Shown one piece after another: positions 51,010 to 59,796 of a stretch of DNA of 64,000 nucleotides. Location: the NCBI RefSeq assembly GCF_016918855.1, contig NZ_JADKYB010000002.1:372001-436000 (forward strand), in the 5' to 3' direction. Origin of the DNA: Actinacidiphila acididurans (GTDB lineage: Bacteria > Actinomycetota > Actinomycetes > Streptomycetales > Streptomycetaceae). Position numbers and translations under genes: made by a program. The stretch's first letter is position 1, and each line of letters starts with the position of its first letter. Under the pieces are notes generated by a model. It saw only the letters and a list, made by a program, of their open reading frames with translations. It did no database searches and was not told the DNA's origin.

Positions 51010-51032
51010 CGCACTCAACTAGCGCTCCTGGT
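50642..51032. repeat. 391-bp near-identical tract, copy 2
   Basis: Partner of 45414-45804; one mismatch in 391. Identity stops abruptly at both ends, inside the cvnB 3' end and inside the cvnA 3' end. Confidence 0.9.
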
Positions 51033-54000
51033 GATTCGTACCGAAACCATGGCCGTCGGTGTTTCCGCCGCCGACCTGGCGGCCCTGCTGGATACCCCGT
51101 CGAAGACTGGTCAGACGTCCGCGGACGTCGTCCGGTGCCCGGGAGACCTGCGGTCCGCCCTGCGGCGCCTGTTGCTGGGTCGCGCCGCCCGCCACGAGGT
51201 TCGCCCGCGGCACCCGGCGCGGCAGGCCGGACGGCGTGACCCCGCCGGAGCTGGGCTCGCGCACCGCCTCGGCCCGCTGGCGCAGCGCGTCGTTGGGCGA
51301 GGTCCGCCAGTTGGGCGTCTCGCGCGGCAACGGCTGCGCCATCGGCGTGGCCTGGGCCGACGGGGACGGAGCCGGCGCCGGCTGGGTCGGCGCGGGCTGG
51401 GTCTGCGGCGCGCCGCCCTGACGCTGCGGGCCGCCCTGGCCCGGGCGGTCGGTACGCGGCCGCTGCGGGGGCGCGGTGCGCCCCACCGGCCGCGACGGCG
51501 GCGCCTGCTGGCCGCGCCCGCCCTCCACGTGGATGGCCTGCATCCGCTCGGCCTGCCCGGTGCGGAACCAGTCCGACTCCATCGAGGAGAAGATCGGCGT
51601 CGGCTCGTCACCGCGGGTCGGGGCCGGCGGCAGCGCCATCGGCTCGGCGGCCGGCGGCAGTTGCGGCTCGGGCCGCTGCGGCTGGCGCTGCACCGGCTGC
51701 GGCGGGACCGGGTACTGGCCGGTGTCGCCGGGCGCGGGCTGCTGCGGCGCCGGGTACGGGCTGCCGGGCTGGCGGCTGTCGAAGCCGCCCGGCGCGGGCA
51801 GCCGGTCACCGGTGTCGTACGGCTCCTGGCCGGGGGTCCAGCCGGGGGAGCCCTGCGGGCCGCGGGACGTGCGCTGCGGCAGTCCGCCGGGCCCGGCCGG
51901 GGCCGGACCGCGTCCGGGCTGCGGCGGGACCGGGAAGTCGCCGCTGCCGCCGAAGCCGGGCTCACCCGGCCGTACGGGCGGGAACTGGCCCGTGTCGCCC
52001 GCGCGGGCCGGCGGGAACTGGCCGGTGTCACCGGCCCGGATCTGCGGGAACTGCCCCGTGTCGCCCGGGTGGGCCGGCGGGAACTGACCGGTGTCACCGG
52101 CCCGGATCTGCGGGAACTGCGCGGTCTCGGCCGGGTCGTCCTGCATCGGGAACTGGCCGGTGTCGCCCGGCCGGCCCTGACCGGGACCCTGTCCCTGGCC
52201 GGGAGCCTGTCCCTGGCCCTGGTCCGGCATCGCGAACTGGCCGGTGCCGTACGGGTCCTGCTGCGGGCCGCGGTTCTGGCCGAAGCCCTGGCCGCCCGGC
52301 CCGCCGGGACCCTGCCCGGTGGGCGCGAAGCCGTCGTCGCGGATCGGCGGGAACTGCGCGGTGTCGCCCGGGCCGCCCTGCATCGGGAACTGGCCGGTGT
52401 CGCCGGGCCCGCCCTGGCCGCCACCGCCCTGCCGCGGGGTCGGGCCGGGGCGCCCGCCGAAGACGTCGGAGCGGAAGCCGCTCGGGCCGGTGCTCTGCGG
52501 CTGCGGCGGCGGGAAGCCGCCACCGGCCGGCCGCGCGGCGGGCGGCATGCCCTGGCCGGGCGCACCCTGACCGGGTTGACCGGGCTGTCCGGGCTGTCCG
52601 GGCTGGCCGGGCTGGCCGAACCGGTCCGGCTGGCCGGGCTGTCCGGGGCGGCCCTGCTGCTGCGGCCGGCCCTGGCCCTGCTGCTGACCCGGGCCCTGCT
52701 GCTGGCCCCCGGCCGGCGGGCCCTGGTGGCGGCCGCCGCCCTGCTGGCCCTGGCCGGGACGGGCGCCGTACGGGTCGCCCGGACCCGGCTGCGCGAAGTC
52801 CACCCGCGGCATCGAACCAGTGGAGTCGAAGGCGTCGAAGGACGGCATCGACTCGACGTCCTCGTGCCCGCGCGGGGTGTCCATCAGCCCGCGGTCGTCC
52901 GGGAAGTCCTGCGCGCCGTCCGCCGCCCAGCGGGGCGTACCGGGCGGCTGCGGGGCGCCGGGGCGGCCCGCGCCCGTGCCGATGGCCTGCCGCGGCGAAC
53001 CGCCGCCGACCTGGCCGCGCTGCGGGCCCGCGGCCGCCTGCCGCGGGGAGTTGCCGAAGGCGCCGGCGATGCCGGTGCCGGTCTGCGCCGGGGGAGCCCC
53101 GGCCGGACGCCCGCCGGCGGGCTGCTTGGCGGCGGCGCCGCCCTGCGTGACGTCCACCGGCAGCATGACCAGTGCGGTGGTGCCGCCGGAGTCCGACGGG
53201 CGGAGCTGGATGCGGATGCCGTGCCGCAGGGACAGCCGGCCGACCACGAACAGGCCCATGCGGCGGGAGACCGAGACGTCCACCGTCGGCGGGTTGGCCA
53301 GGCGTTCGTTGATGTCGGCCAGGTCCTCCGGGGACAGGCCGATGCCGGTGTCGTGGATCTCGATGAGCACCCGGCCGTCGGGCAGCGAGTGACCGGTGAC
53401 CCGGACCTTGGTCTGCGGCGAGGAGAACGAGGTGGCGTTCTCCAGCAGCTCGGCGAGCAGGTGCACGAGGTCGTTGACGATGCGGCCGGTGACCTCGGAG
53501 GAGGGCACCGACGTCAGTTCGATCCGCTCGTACTGCTCCACCTCGGAGGCCGCGGCGCGCAGCACGTCGACCAGCGGCACCGGGCGGGTCCACCGGCGGC
53601 CCGGCTCCTCACCGGCGAGAACCAGCAGGTTCTCACCGTTGCGGCGCATGCGGGTGGCGAGGTGGTCGAGCTTGAACAGCGAGGAGAGCTGGTCCGGGTC
53701 GGCCTCGCGCGACTCCAGTTCGGAGATGAGCGAGAGCTGGCGCTGGATGAGGCCCTGGCTGCGGCGCGAGAGGTTGGTGAACATCGCGTTGACGTTGCCC
53801 CGCAGCAGGGCCTGCTCGGCGGCCAGCCGGACCGCCTCGCTGTGGACCTCGTCGAACGCGCGGGCCACCTTGCCGATCTCGTCCCGGCTGTTGATGCCGA
53901 TGGACTCGACCGAGGTGTCCACGTCCTGCGGGTCGGCCTCGGAGAGCTGCTTGACCAGCTCGGGCAGCCGCTTCTGGGCGACGTCCTGGGCGGTCTGCTG

Positions 54001-55239
54001 GAGCCGGCGCAGCGAGCGCACCATCGAGCGGGCGACGACGAAGGCGCCGACCACGGCGACGCCGAGGACGAGCAGGATGATCGCGCCGGAGATCAGCGCG
54101 GACCGCTTGGCCTCGTTCTGCAGCTTGAGCGCCTTCTGCTGCATCTCGTTCAGCAGCGAGCGCTCGATCTGGTTCATCGCCTGGATCTTGGTCTTGGCGC
54201 CGTCGTCCCAGTCCAGGTAGGACATGCTCATCTTGTTGATCGCGCTCTGCGAGCCGGCGATCCGCTGCCGCACGGTGTCGTGCGTGGAGATGATGTCGTT
54301 GCCGCCCTGGATGGGCTTGAGCAGTTCGGCGCTGGGCGCACCGTAGATCTGCTCGAACTTCTGGAGCTGCGTGTCCTCGCCGGACGAACCCCAGCGCACC
54401 GTCTGGTAGTCGTTCGCGTTCAGCCCGTGGTGCTGGGCGAAGGCGGCGCTGATCAGCGCGCGCTGGATCGCCTCGTACTCCTTGGCCGAGGAGAAGGCCG
54501 CGAGCGCGCGGGTGGACTGGATCATCTCCGGGTTGTTGGTCGCCTGCGCCATGTCCTGCGACAGGGACAGCAGCGACTGCACCAGGCTGTCGTACTCCGA
54601 GACCGTCTGCGCGATGTCGGCGTCGCTGGTGTACGCCCGGTCGCGGATGTCCTGGAGGTTGGCGAGCTGGGTGCCGATGGCCAGCAGGGTCGCGCGGACG
54701 CCCTTGTAGACCGGGTCGCGGTCGGAGATGGTGTCGCTGGCGGTCTGGTACAGGTGGATCTCGCGGTCGGTGGCCTGACGGGAGGCCGCGACCGCGTCGT
54801 TGTTCTTCTGACCGGAGGCGAGCGGGCCCGCCGAGGAGGCGCTCTCCTCCTGGAGCGCGGCCGCCAGGTCGGTGGCGTGCTCGGTGATGTCGGTCAGGGT
54901 CTTCATGTGCTCGAGCTGGTTCACGTTGTCCAGCGAGCTGTTGATGCGCAGCGCGCCGAGCGTGCCGGCGGCGACCACCGGCAGGGCGAGCAGCGAGACC
55001 AGTCTGGTGCTGATGCGCCAGTTCCGCAGGGCTATTCGTGACCCCGGTTTGCCGTCGAGCCCCGTGATGCGGCCTGCCTCGATGCCGCTGGGCATGCTCG
55101 ACCGTCCGGTGGCCGCAGTGCTCCCCGGCGCGGCGGATCCGGAGTCGCCCGCCGGTTGGCCGGCCGCGTTGCCGGTCCCGCCGGGCTGCTGCTCCGGGTC
55201 ACCCGCGGCGCCGCTGTCCCTCTTGAAACGTCCCTGCAC
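51019..55239 (-). CDS. cvnA1: Conservon sensor histidine kinase-like CvnA (right conservon)
   Basis: Membrane sensor of the second conservon, 1406 residues. TM1 is at about 74-95, then an extracytoplasmic helical sensor domain, TM2 near 376-400, HAMP, the LDHLATRMRRNGENLLVL segment and an HATPase with LLAELLENATSFSSP near 600. The tail from about residue 690 is some 700 residues long and highly repetitive: GQP collagen-like repeats and about ten copies of a GDTGQFP-type unit. It ends in the conserved GLPRRVPRANLVAG and RGRLTSLRRGIQQGR segments. GTG 55239, with AGAGGTTG upstream as in the paralogue, is preferred to a TTG at 55275. Confidence 0.9.
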   Translation of the reverse strand: MQGRFKRDSGAAGDPEQQPGGTGNAAGQPAGDSGSAAPGSTAATGRSSMPSGIEAGRITGLDGKPGSRIALRNWRISTRLVSLLALPVVAAGTLGALRINSSLDNVNQLEHMKTLTDITEHATDLAAALQEESASSAGPLASGQKNNDAVAASRQATDREIHLYQTASDTISDRDPVYKGVRATLLAIGTQLANLQDIRDRAYTSDADIAQTVSEYDSLVQSLLSLSQDMAQATNNPEMIQSTRALAAFSSAKEYEAIQRALISAAFAQHHGLNANDYQTVRWGSSGEDTQLQKFEQIYGAPSAELLKPIQGGNDIISTHDTVRQRIAGSQSAINKMSMSYLDWDDGAKTKIQAMNQIERSLLNEMQQKALKLQNEAKRSALISGAIILLVLGVAVVGAFVVARSMVRSLRRLQQTAQDVAQKRLPELVKQLSEADPQDVDTSVESIGINSRDEIGKVARAFDEVHSEAVRLAAEQALLRGNVNAMFTNLSRRSQGLIQRQLSLISELESREADPDQLSSLFKLDHLATRMRRNGENLLVLAGEEPGRRWTRPVPLVDVLRAAASEVEQYERIELTSVPSSEVTGRIVNDLVHLLAELLENATSFSSPQTKVRVTGHSLPDGRVLIEIHDTGIGLSPEDLADINERLANPPTVDVSVSRRMGLFVVGRLSLRHGIRIQLRPSDSGGTTALVMLPVDVTQGGAAAKQPAGGRPAGAPPAQTGTGIAGAFGNSPRQAAAGPQRGQVGGGSPRQAIGTGAGRPGAPQPPGTPRWAADGAQDFPDDRGLMDTPRGHEDVESMPSFDAFDSTGSMPRVDFAQPGPGDPYGARPGQGQQGGGRHQGPPAGGQQQGPGQQQGQGRPQQQGRPGQPGQPDRFGQPGQPGQPGQPGQPGQGAPGQGMPPAARPAGGGFPPPQPQSTGPSGFRSDVFGGRPGPTPRQGGGGQGGPGDTGQFPMQGGPGDTAQFPPIRDDGFAPTGQGPGGPGGQGFGQNRGPQQDPYGTGQFAMPDQGQGQAPGQGQGPGQGRPGDTGQFPMQDDPAETAQFPQIRAGDTGQFPPAHPGDTGQFPQIRAGDTGQFPPARAGDTGQFPPVRPGEPGFGGSGDFPVPPQPGRGPAPAGPGGLPQRTSRGPQGSPGWTPGQEPYDTGDRLPAPGGFDSRQPGSPYPAPQQPAPGDTGQYPVPPQPVQRQPQRPEPQLPPAAEPMALPPAPTRGDEPTPIFSSMESDWFRTGQAERMQAIHVEGGRGQQAPPSRPVGRTAPPQRPRTDRPGQGGPQRQGGAPQTQPAPTQPAPAPSPSAQATPMAQPLPRETPNWRTSPNDALRQRAEAVREPSSGGVTPSGLPRRVPRANLVAGGATQQQAPQGGPQVSRAPDDVRGRLTSLRRGIQQGRQVGGGNTDGHGFGTNHQER
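51980..52405 (-). repeat. GDTGQFP repeat array in the cvnA1 tail
   Basis: The plus strand reads GGGAACTGnCCnGTGTCnCC about every 30-36 bp from 51980 to about 52170, and again at 52345-52405. It encodes GDTGQFP or GDTAQFP units separated by PxxRA or similar spacers. About ten copies exist, counting GDTGQYP near 51720. Confidence 0.8.
52556..52660 (-). repeat. Collagen-like GQP repeats in the cvnA1 tail
   Basis: Period-9 DNA repeat (CCGGGCTGT/GGC units) encoding consecutive Gly-Gln-Pro triplets. Unlikely to be a stable triple helix in the cytoplasm; it is a low-complexity linker. Confidence 0.75.
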
Positions 55240-55412
55240 TAGCGTCGCAACCTCTGGACCAGGCGTCCCCCGCAATCAAGCGGACAGGACGGTGTCGAGT
55301 CATGGGGGCTCGTGCCGCCCCGGGTCACGGGGAGGCCGTCGTGCCCTTCACCGCTGCTCGGTGCCCGTGCGCGCCCCCTGCGCGCCGGATCGATGTGATG
55401 CCGCGGTCCGGG

Positions 55413-55424
55413 GAATTCCAGCAC
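55413..55424 (-). promoter_or_regulatory. Shared 12-mer upstream of right cvnA
   Basis: GAATTCCAGCAC, also at 49166-49177. The 592 bp from 55240 to 55831 hold no gene that I can support. They include locally AT-richer stretches (about 55500-55620 and 55670-55700) where promoters may lie. Confidence 0.4.
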
Positions 55425-55831
55425 AGTGCCGGATCTGACAACAAGGCCCGCAGCTGACCTGGTGGGAAGCGTCACTCGGTGCATTGAGCCAAGTACGGAG
55501 TGTGGAGCCGCAAATCATGGAAAACGGGTCAGAAGGTATGTGAGGATCTTGTGTGCACAGGGTTTCCGGGGTGTCCGGCTCCGGATGATGACAGGCGTTA
55601 TAGCACCTGGTGGGCGCTGTGCCCGGCTTGTTCGGCACTGGAAAACGTCCGGAATCTGCCGCTCTGCGCCGCACTTCGTGAGCAAAATCACAGCCCCCCG
55701 GAGGTCTGGGCCGCGTAGGCGTGGGAATGGGCGCCACTAGCCTCTGGCTTTACAAAAACGGCAAAGTGTCAACTGCTGCCGACCGCTCCGGCGCCCGGCG
55801 GGCGCCCTGAACCCCGAGGTCCCCACGGCCC

Positions 55832-56053
55832 ATGAAGAGCACGCTGACGAACCGGACGACCGCCAACCCGCGGCGTACCACCCTGGCGCACCTGAAGGAC
55901 GCCAGTGAGCTGACCGCCGCCGCGCGCACCGGCGCCGACGAGCTGGCCGCGGCGAACCGGGCCGCCGAGCAGGCCCGCCCGCTGCCCACCCGCACCGCGA
56001 ACCCGCGCCGTACCGTACTCACCGAGCTGCCCACGGCGCCGGTCGCCTCCTGA
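55832..56053 (+). CDS. Small protein with internal TANPRRT repeat
   Basis: Unknown function. The 73-residue product contains TTANPRRTTLAHL near the start and RTANPRRTVLTEL near the end, an internal duplication flanking an Ala-rich helix. ATG 55832 has only a distant GAGG. Composition and codon bias fit a real gene. It is divergent from cvnA1 and precedes the FAA hydrolase by 73 bp. I do not recognise a family. Confidence 0.55.
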   Translation: MKSTLTNRTTANPRRTTLAHLKDASELTAAARTGADELAAANRAAEQARPLPTRTANPRRTVLTELPTAPVAS

Positions 56054-56114
56054 CCTGCGCTTTCCCCGCCGCAGGGGCGATGCGCTCCCGGCAGGCCCGG
56101 CACCGCCCGGCCGC

Positions 56115-56127
56115 TAGGCTGAACGCA
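56115..56127 (+). promoter_or_regulatory. Possible leaderless promoter of FAA hydrolase/gltX
   Basis: TAGGCT (56115-56120) is a plausible -10 that ends six bases before ATG 56127, and no ribosome site is present. This is the usual layout of leaderless streptomycete transcripts. Confidence 0.45.
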
Positions 56128-56927
56128 TGCGCATCGCCAGGTTCTCCATCGACGGCAATGTCGCCTTCGGCGCGGTCGAGGGCGAGCCGTCCGGCCCCAA
56201 CGGCACGGACGGCCTCGTCCTGGACATCATCAAGGGCGTCCCTTTCGCCGAGTTCGAGTTGTCCGGGACGAAGGTCCCGCTGGACAAGGTGCGGCTGCTG
56301 CCGCCCGTGCTGCCCAGCAAGGTCGTGGCCATCGGCCGCAACTACGCCGAGCACGCGGCCGAACTCGGCAACGAGCCGCCCGCCTCGCCCTGGGCGTTCT
56401 TCAAACCGTCCACCTCGGTCGTCGGCCCGGGTGACCCGATCGTGTACCCCTCGTTCTCGTCCGAGGTGCACCACGAGGCGGAACTGGCGGTCGTGATCAG
56501 CCGGTTGTGCCACCAGGTGCCCCGGGAACGGGTCAAGGACGTCATCCTCGGCTACACCTGCGCCAACGACATCACCGCCCGTGACGTCCAGCGCGCCGAG
56601 AAGCAATGGGCGCGGGCCAAGGGCTTCGACTCCTCCTGCCCGCTCGGCCCCTGGATCGAGACCGATCTCGACCTGGCCGCCGCCTCCGACCTCGCCATCA
56701 CCGCGACCGTGAACGGCGAACTGCGGCAGGCCGGCCGCACCGGCCAGATGATTCACCCGATCGAGGACCTGATCGTCTCCGTCACCGAGGCGATGACGCT
56801 GCTCCCCGGTGACGTCCTGCTCACCGGCACCCCGGCGGGCGTCGGCCCGCTGCTCCCCGGCGACGAGGTCGCCGTCACCATCGAAGGCATCGGCACTCTC
56901 ACCAACAAGGTGATCTCGCGTGGCTAG
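56127..56927 (+). CDS. Fumarylacetoacetate (FAA) hydrolase-family protein
   Basis: Metal-dependent hydrolase, isomerase or decarboxylase of the FAH fold. The 266-residue protein has [11 protein letters not shown], the Glu-x-Glu metal pair in [24 protein letters not shown] (third ligand Asp) and [16 protein letters not shown]. It may act on an acylpyruvate, oxaloacetate or homoprotocatechuate-type substrate, but the neighbours do not say. It overlaps the gltX start by eight bases, so the two are co-transcribed and coupled, an arrangement I recall from other Streptomyces. Confidence 0.9.
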   Translation: MRIARFSIDGNVAFGAVEGEPSGPNGTDGLVLDIIKGVPFAEFELSGTKVPLDKVRLLPPVLPSKVVAIGRNYAEHAAELGNEPPASPWAFFKPSTSVVGPGDPIVYPSFSSEVHHEAELAVVISRLCHQVPRERVKDVILGYTCANDITARDVQRAEKQWARAKGFDSSCPLGPWIETDLDLAAASDLAITATVNGELRQAGRTGQMIHPIEDLIVSVTEAMTLLPGDVLLTGTPAGVGPLLPGDEVAVTIEGIGTLTNKVISRG

Positions 56928-58407
56928 CGCACCCACCCCCGCGGACATCCGGGTCCGCTTCTGTCCCTCGCCGACCGGCAACCCGCACGTCGGGCTGGTC
57001 CGCACCGCCCTGTTCAACTGGGCCTTCGCCCGGCACCACCAGGGCACCCTGGTCTTCCGTATCGAGGACACCGACGCGGCCCGCGACTCCGAGGAGTCCT
57101 ACGGGCAGTTGCTGGACTCGCTGCGCTGGCTCGGCCTGGACTGGGACGAGGGCCCCGAGGTGGGCGGCCCGTACGCGCCCTACCGGCAGTCCCTGCGGAT
57201 GGACATCTACGCGGACGTCGCCCGCCGGCTCAAGGAGGCCGGGCACGCCTACGACTGCTACTGCACCAACGAGGAGCTGGAGGAGCGCCGCGCCGAGGCA
57301 CGCGCGGCGGGCCGCCCCTCGGGGTACGACGGCAAGTGCCGCACCCTGACCGAGGAGCAGGTCGCGGCCTACCGGGCCGAGGGCCGCAGCCCCATCGTGC
57401 GCTTCCGGATGCCCGACCGCACCATCACCTTCACCGACCTGGTCCGCGGCGAGCTGACCTTCACCCCGGAGAACGTGCCGGACTACGGCATCGTCCGGGC
57501 CAACGGCGCCCCGCTGTACACCCTGGTCAACCCGGTGGACGACGCGCTGATGGGGATCACCCACGTGCTGCGCGGCGAGGACCTGCTCTCCTCCACCCCG
57601 CGGCAGATCGCGCTGTACGACGCGCTGATCGAGCTGGGCCTGGCCGAGCGGGTGCCCGCCTTCGGGCATCTGCCGTACGTCATGGGCGAGGGCAACAAGA
57701 AGCTGTCCAAGCGCGACCCCGAGTCGTCGCTGAACCTCTACCGGGAGCGCGGCTTCCTGCCCGAGGGCCTGCTCAACTACCTGTCGCTGCTCGGCTGGTC
57801 CTACTCCGCCGACCAGGACGTGTTCGGCCTGGACGAGATGGTGGCGAAGTTCGACATCGCCGACGTCAACGCCAACCCGGCCCGCTTCGACCTGAAGAAG
57901 GCCGAGGCGATCAACGCCGACCACATCCGGCGCATGGAGCCCAAGGCGTTCACCGAGGCGTGCCTGCCCTGGCTGCGCGCCCCGCACGCCCCCTGGGCGC
58001 CGGAGGCATTCGACGAGGCGGCCTGGCACGCCATCGCCCCGCAGGCGCAGACCCGGCTGACCGTGCTGTCCGACATCACCGCCAACGTGGACTTCCTGTT
58101 CCTGGACGAGCCGGTGCACGACGAGGCGTCCTGGGCCAAGGCGATGAAGGACGGCTCCGCCGACCTGCTGCGCACCGCCCGGGAGAAGCTGGCCGCGGCG
58201 GACTGGTCCACCCCGGAGGCGCTCAAGGTGGCGGTACTGGCCGCCGGCGAGCAGCACGGCCTCAAGCTCGGCAAGGCCCAGGCCCCGGTCCGGGTCGCGG
58301 TCACCGGCCGTACGGTCGGTCTGCCGCTGTTCGAGTCGCTCCAGGTGCTCGGCCGGGACCGCGCGCTCGCCCGGATCGACGCCGCCCTGGCCCGGCTGGC
58401 GGGCTGA
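56920..58407 (+). CDS. gltX: Glutamyl-tRNA synthetase
   Basis: Class I synthetase that charges tRNA-Glu and, where GlnRS is absent, also mischarges tRNA-Gln for the GatCAB route. The 495-residue protein has the HIGH-type motif [10 protein letters not shown] at 16-25 and the KMSKS-type motif KLSKR at 261-265. It ends with the anticodon-binding helical domain. GTG 56920 lies eight bases before the end of the FAA hydrolase gene. tRNA-Gln and two tRNA-Glu genes follow within 350 bp. Confidence 0.97.
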   Translation: MASAPTPADIRVRFCPSPTGNPHVGLVRTALFNWAFARHHQGTLVFRIEDTDAARDSEESYGQLLDSLRWLGLDWDEGPEVGGPYAPYRQSLRMDIYADVARRLKEAGHAYDCYCTNEELEERRAEARAAGRPSGYDGKCRTLTEEQVAAYRAEGRSPIVRFRMPDRTITFTDLVRGELTFTPENVPDYGIVRANGAPLYTLVNPVDDALMGITHVLRGEDLLSSTPRQIALYDALIELGLAERVPAFGHLPYVMGEGNKKLSKRDPESSLNLYRERGFLPEGLLNYLSLLGWSYSADQDVFGLDEMVAKFDIADVNANPARFDLKKAEAINADHIRRMEPKAFTEACLPWLRAPHAPWAPEAFDEAAWHAIAPQAQTRLTVLSDITANVDFLFLDEPVHDEASWAKAMKDGSADLLRTAREKLAAADWSTPEALKVAVLAAGEQHGLKLGKAQAPVRVAVTGRTVGLPLFESLQVLGRDRALARIDAALARLAG

Positions 58408-58426
58408 CCGGGAACGTGCCGAACGG

Positions 58427-58457
58427 ATCGGGGCCGCCCGCGCGGGGCGGCCCCGAT
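58427..58457 (+). terminator. Terminator after gltX
   Basis: 13-bp perfect stem (58427-58439 and 58445-58457), followed by TCTCGTTTT. It isolates gltX from the tRNA genes. Confidence 0.85.
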
Positions 58458-58579
58458 TCTCGTTTTGGAGCCCTGTCCCGCATCGGGTAATGTTCTTCCT
58501 GCGCCGCCGGAGAGGGCAGAACAGCCCGGACCGGTGAACGCAAACCGAACGAAGCCCCCCGCGGGGGGTTGAGTTTTGG

Positions 58580-58651
58580 TGGGGTATGGTGTAATTGGCA
58601 GCACGACTGATTCTGGTTCAGTTAGTCTAGGTTCGAGTCCTGGTACCCCAG
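58580..58651 (+). tRNA. tRNA-Gln (CTG)
   Basis: Acceptor TGGGGTA/TACCCCA, D stem GTGT/GCAC, anticodon stem ACTGA/TCAGT with loop TTCTGGT (anticodon CTG), T arm CTAGG/CCTGG with loop TTCGAGT. CCA is not encoded. Confidence 0.95.
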
Positions 58652-58682
58652 CGCAGTAACTGCGCAGCACCACTTCGTGCAA

Positions 58683-58755
58683 GCCCCCGTTGTGTAGCGG
58701 CCTAGCACGCTGCCCTCTCAAGGCAGTAGCGCCGGTTCGAATCCGGTCGGGGGTA
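58683..58755 (+). tRNA. tRNA-Glu (CTC), copy 1
   Basis: Acceptor GCCCCCG/CGGGGGT (first pair G-T), anticodon stem CTGCC/GGCAG with loop CTCTCAA (anticodon CTC), T loop TTCGAAT. CCA not encoded. Confidence 0.96.
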
Positions 58756-58759
58756 CTTG

Positions 58760-58832
58760 GCCCCCGTTGTGTAGCGGCCTAGCACGCTGCCCTCTCAAGG
58801 CAGTAGCGCCGGTTCGAATCCGGTCGGGGGTA
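58760..58832 (+). tRNA. tRNA-Glu (CTC), copy 2
   Basis: Identical 73-nt copy of the preceding tRNA-Glu, separated by only four bases (CTTG), so the two must be processed from one transcript. Confidence 0.96.
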
Positions 58833-58840
58833 CGCACTTC

Positions 58841-58868
58841 AAGCCCATCACGCCAGTGATGGGCTTTT
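58841..58868 (+). terminator. Terminator of the tRNA cluster
   Basis: AAGCCCATCAC (58841-58851) and GTGATGGGCTT (58856-58866) form an 11-bp stem with loop GCCA, followed by a T4 run. Confidence 0.88.
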
Positions 58869-58953
58869 GCGTTACCGGTACGTCCTGCGTCGTCCTGCCT
58901 GCGCAGGGGCCGGAGGTCCCGACCCCACGGGAGTGCCCGAACCCCTCCGCCGA

Positions 58954-59670
58954 TCAGCCATTGCGCCGCAGCGCCTCGGTCAGCCGCGCCGCCGCGTCCA
59001 CCACGGCCTGGGCGTGCATCCGCCCCGGGTGCCGGGTGAGCCGCTCGATCGGGCCGGACACCGACACCGCGGCCACCACGCGGTTGGAGGGGCCGCGCAC
59101 GGGCGCGGAGACCGACGCGACGCCCGGCTCGCGCTCGCCGATGGACTGCGACCAGCCCCGGCGGCGTACCCCGGACAGCGCGGTCGCGGTGAAACGCGCG
59201 CCCTGCAGCCCGCGGTGCAGCCGCTCCGGCTCCTCCCAGGCCATGAGCACCTGCGCGGCCGAGCCGGCCTTCATCGGCAGCGTGGAGCCCACCGGCACGG
59301 TGTCCCGCAGTCCGGACAGCCGTTCCGCCGCGGCGACGCAGATCCGCATGTCGCCCTGGCGCCGGTAGAGCTGCGCGCTCTCCCCGGTGAGGTCACGCAA
59401 GTGCGTCAGCACCGGGCCGGCCGAGGCCAGCAGCCGGTCCTCGCCCGCGGCGGCGGCCAGCTCGGCCAGCCGCGGGCCCAGGATGAAGCGGCCCTGCATG
59501 TCGCGGGCGACCAGACGGTGGTGTTCGAGCGCGACCGCGAGCCGGTGCGCGGTGGGGCGGGCCAGCCCCGTGGCGCCGACCAGCCCGGCCAGCGTCGCCG
59601 GACCGGATTCCAGCGCGCTGAGCACGAGTGCCGCCTTGTCGAGAACGCCGACGCCGCTAGTGTTGTCCAT
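58954..59670 (-). CDS. ndgR: IclR-family regulator NdgR (AreB) of leucine biosynthesis
   Basis: IclR-type regulator divergent from leuC. In Streptomyces the regulator at this locus (NdgR/AreB) controls leuCD and other amino-acid genes and influences antibiotic production. The 238-residue protein has an N-terminal winged helix (about 10-65, [22 protein letters not shown]) and a C-terminal IclR effector domain. The length equals that recalled for the S. coelicolor protein. ATG 59670 lacks a ribosome site, so the mRNA may be leaderless; an earlier in-frame ATG at 59691 lies in the presumed operator. Confidence 0.93.
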   Translation of the reverse strand: MDNTSGVGVLDKAALVLSALESGPATLAGLVGATGLARPTAHRLAVALEHHRLVARDMQGRFILGPRLAELAAAAGEDRLLASAGPVLTHLRDLTGESAQLYRRQGDMRICVAAAERLSGLRDTVPVGSTLPMKAGSAAQVLMAWEEPERLHRGLQGARFTATALSGVRRRGWSQSIGEREPGVASVSAPVRGPSNRVVAAVSVSGPIERLTRHPGRMHAQAVVDAAARLTEALRRNG

Positions 59671-59683
59671 GCAACGATACTCG

Positions 59684-59702
59684 CGTCTCACACTATGAAA
59701 CG
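59684..59702. promoter_or_regulatory. Candidate NdgR operator between ndgR and leuC
   Basis: CGTCTCA-CACTA-TGAAACG: 7-bp arms matching at six of seven positions around a 5-bp spacer. It lies 14 bp from the ndgR start and 95 bp before leuC, in the AT-richest part of the divergent region. This suggests autoregulation and control of leuCD. Confidence 0.55.
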
Positions 59703-59796
59703 CAAGTTCAATTTTCCCCGGAAAGCGTCAGGCTGGGCCGTACAGCGCAGGACTCACACGAATCAGCCCGCACGGTCGCGGGCCGGAGGGACAGCG

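Noticed and set aside
51980..52405. Regularly spaced repeats that could suggest a CRISPR array
   Set aside because: The repeats are inside an open frame, encode GDTGQFP units in frame, and have no variable spacers of constant length; no cas genes are nearby.
50599..55041. 1480-codon plus-strand open frame opposite the right conservon
   Set aside because: It is antisense to cvnB/cvnA with their strong domain matches; its translation is Arg/Gly/Val-rich low complexity without a family pattern. High GC produces such shadow frames.
44125..55239. The two conservons as a new defence or signalling system
   Set aside because: The cvnABCD architecture is established in Streptomyces; only the cvnB homogenisation and the CvnA1 tail are unusual.
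55240..55275. TTG start at 55275 for CvnA1
   Set aside because: TTG is rare; GTG 55239 has the same AGAGGTTG context as the paralogue.
55240..55831. Possible genes in the gap before conservon 1 (short ORFs on both strands)
   Set aside because: No frame combines codon bias, ribosome site and recognisable composition.
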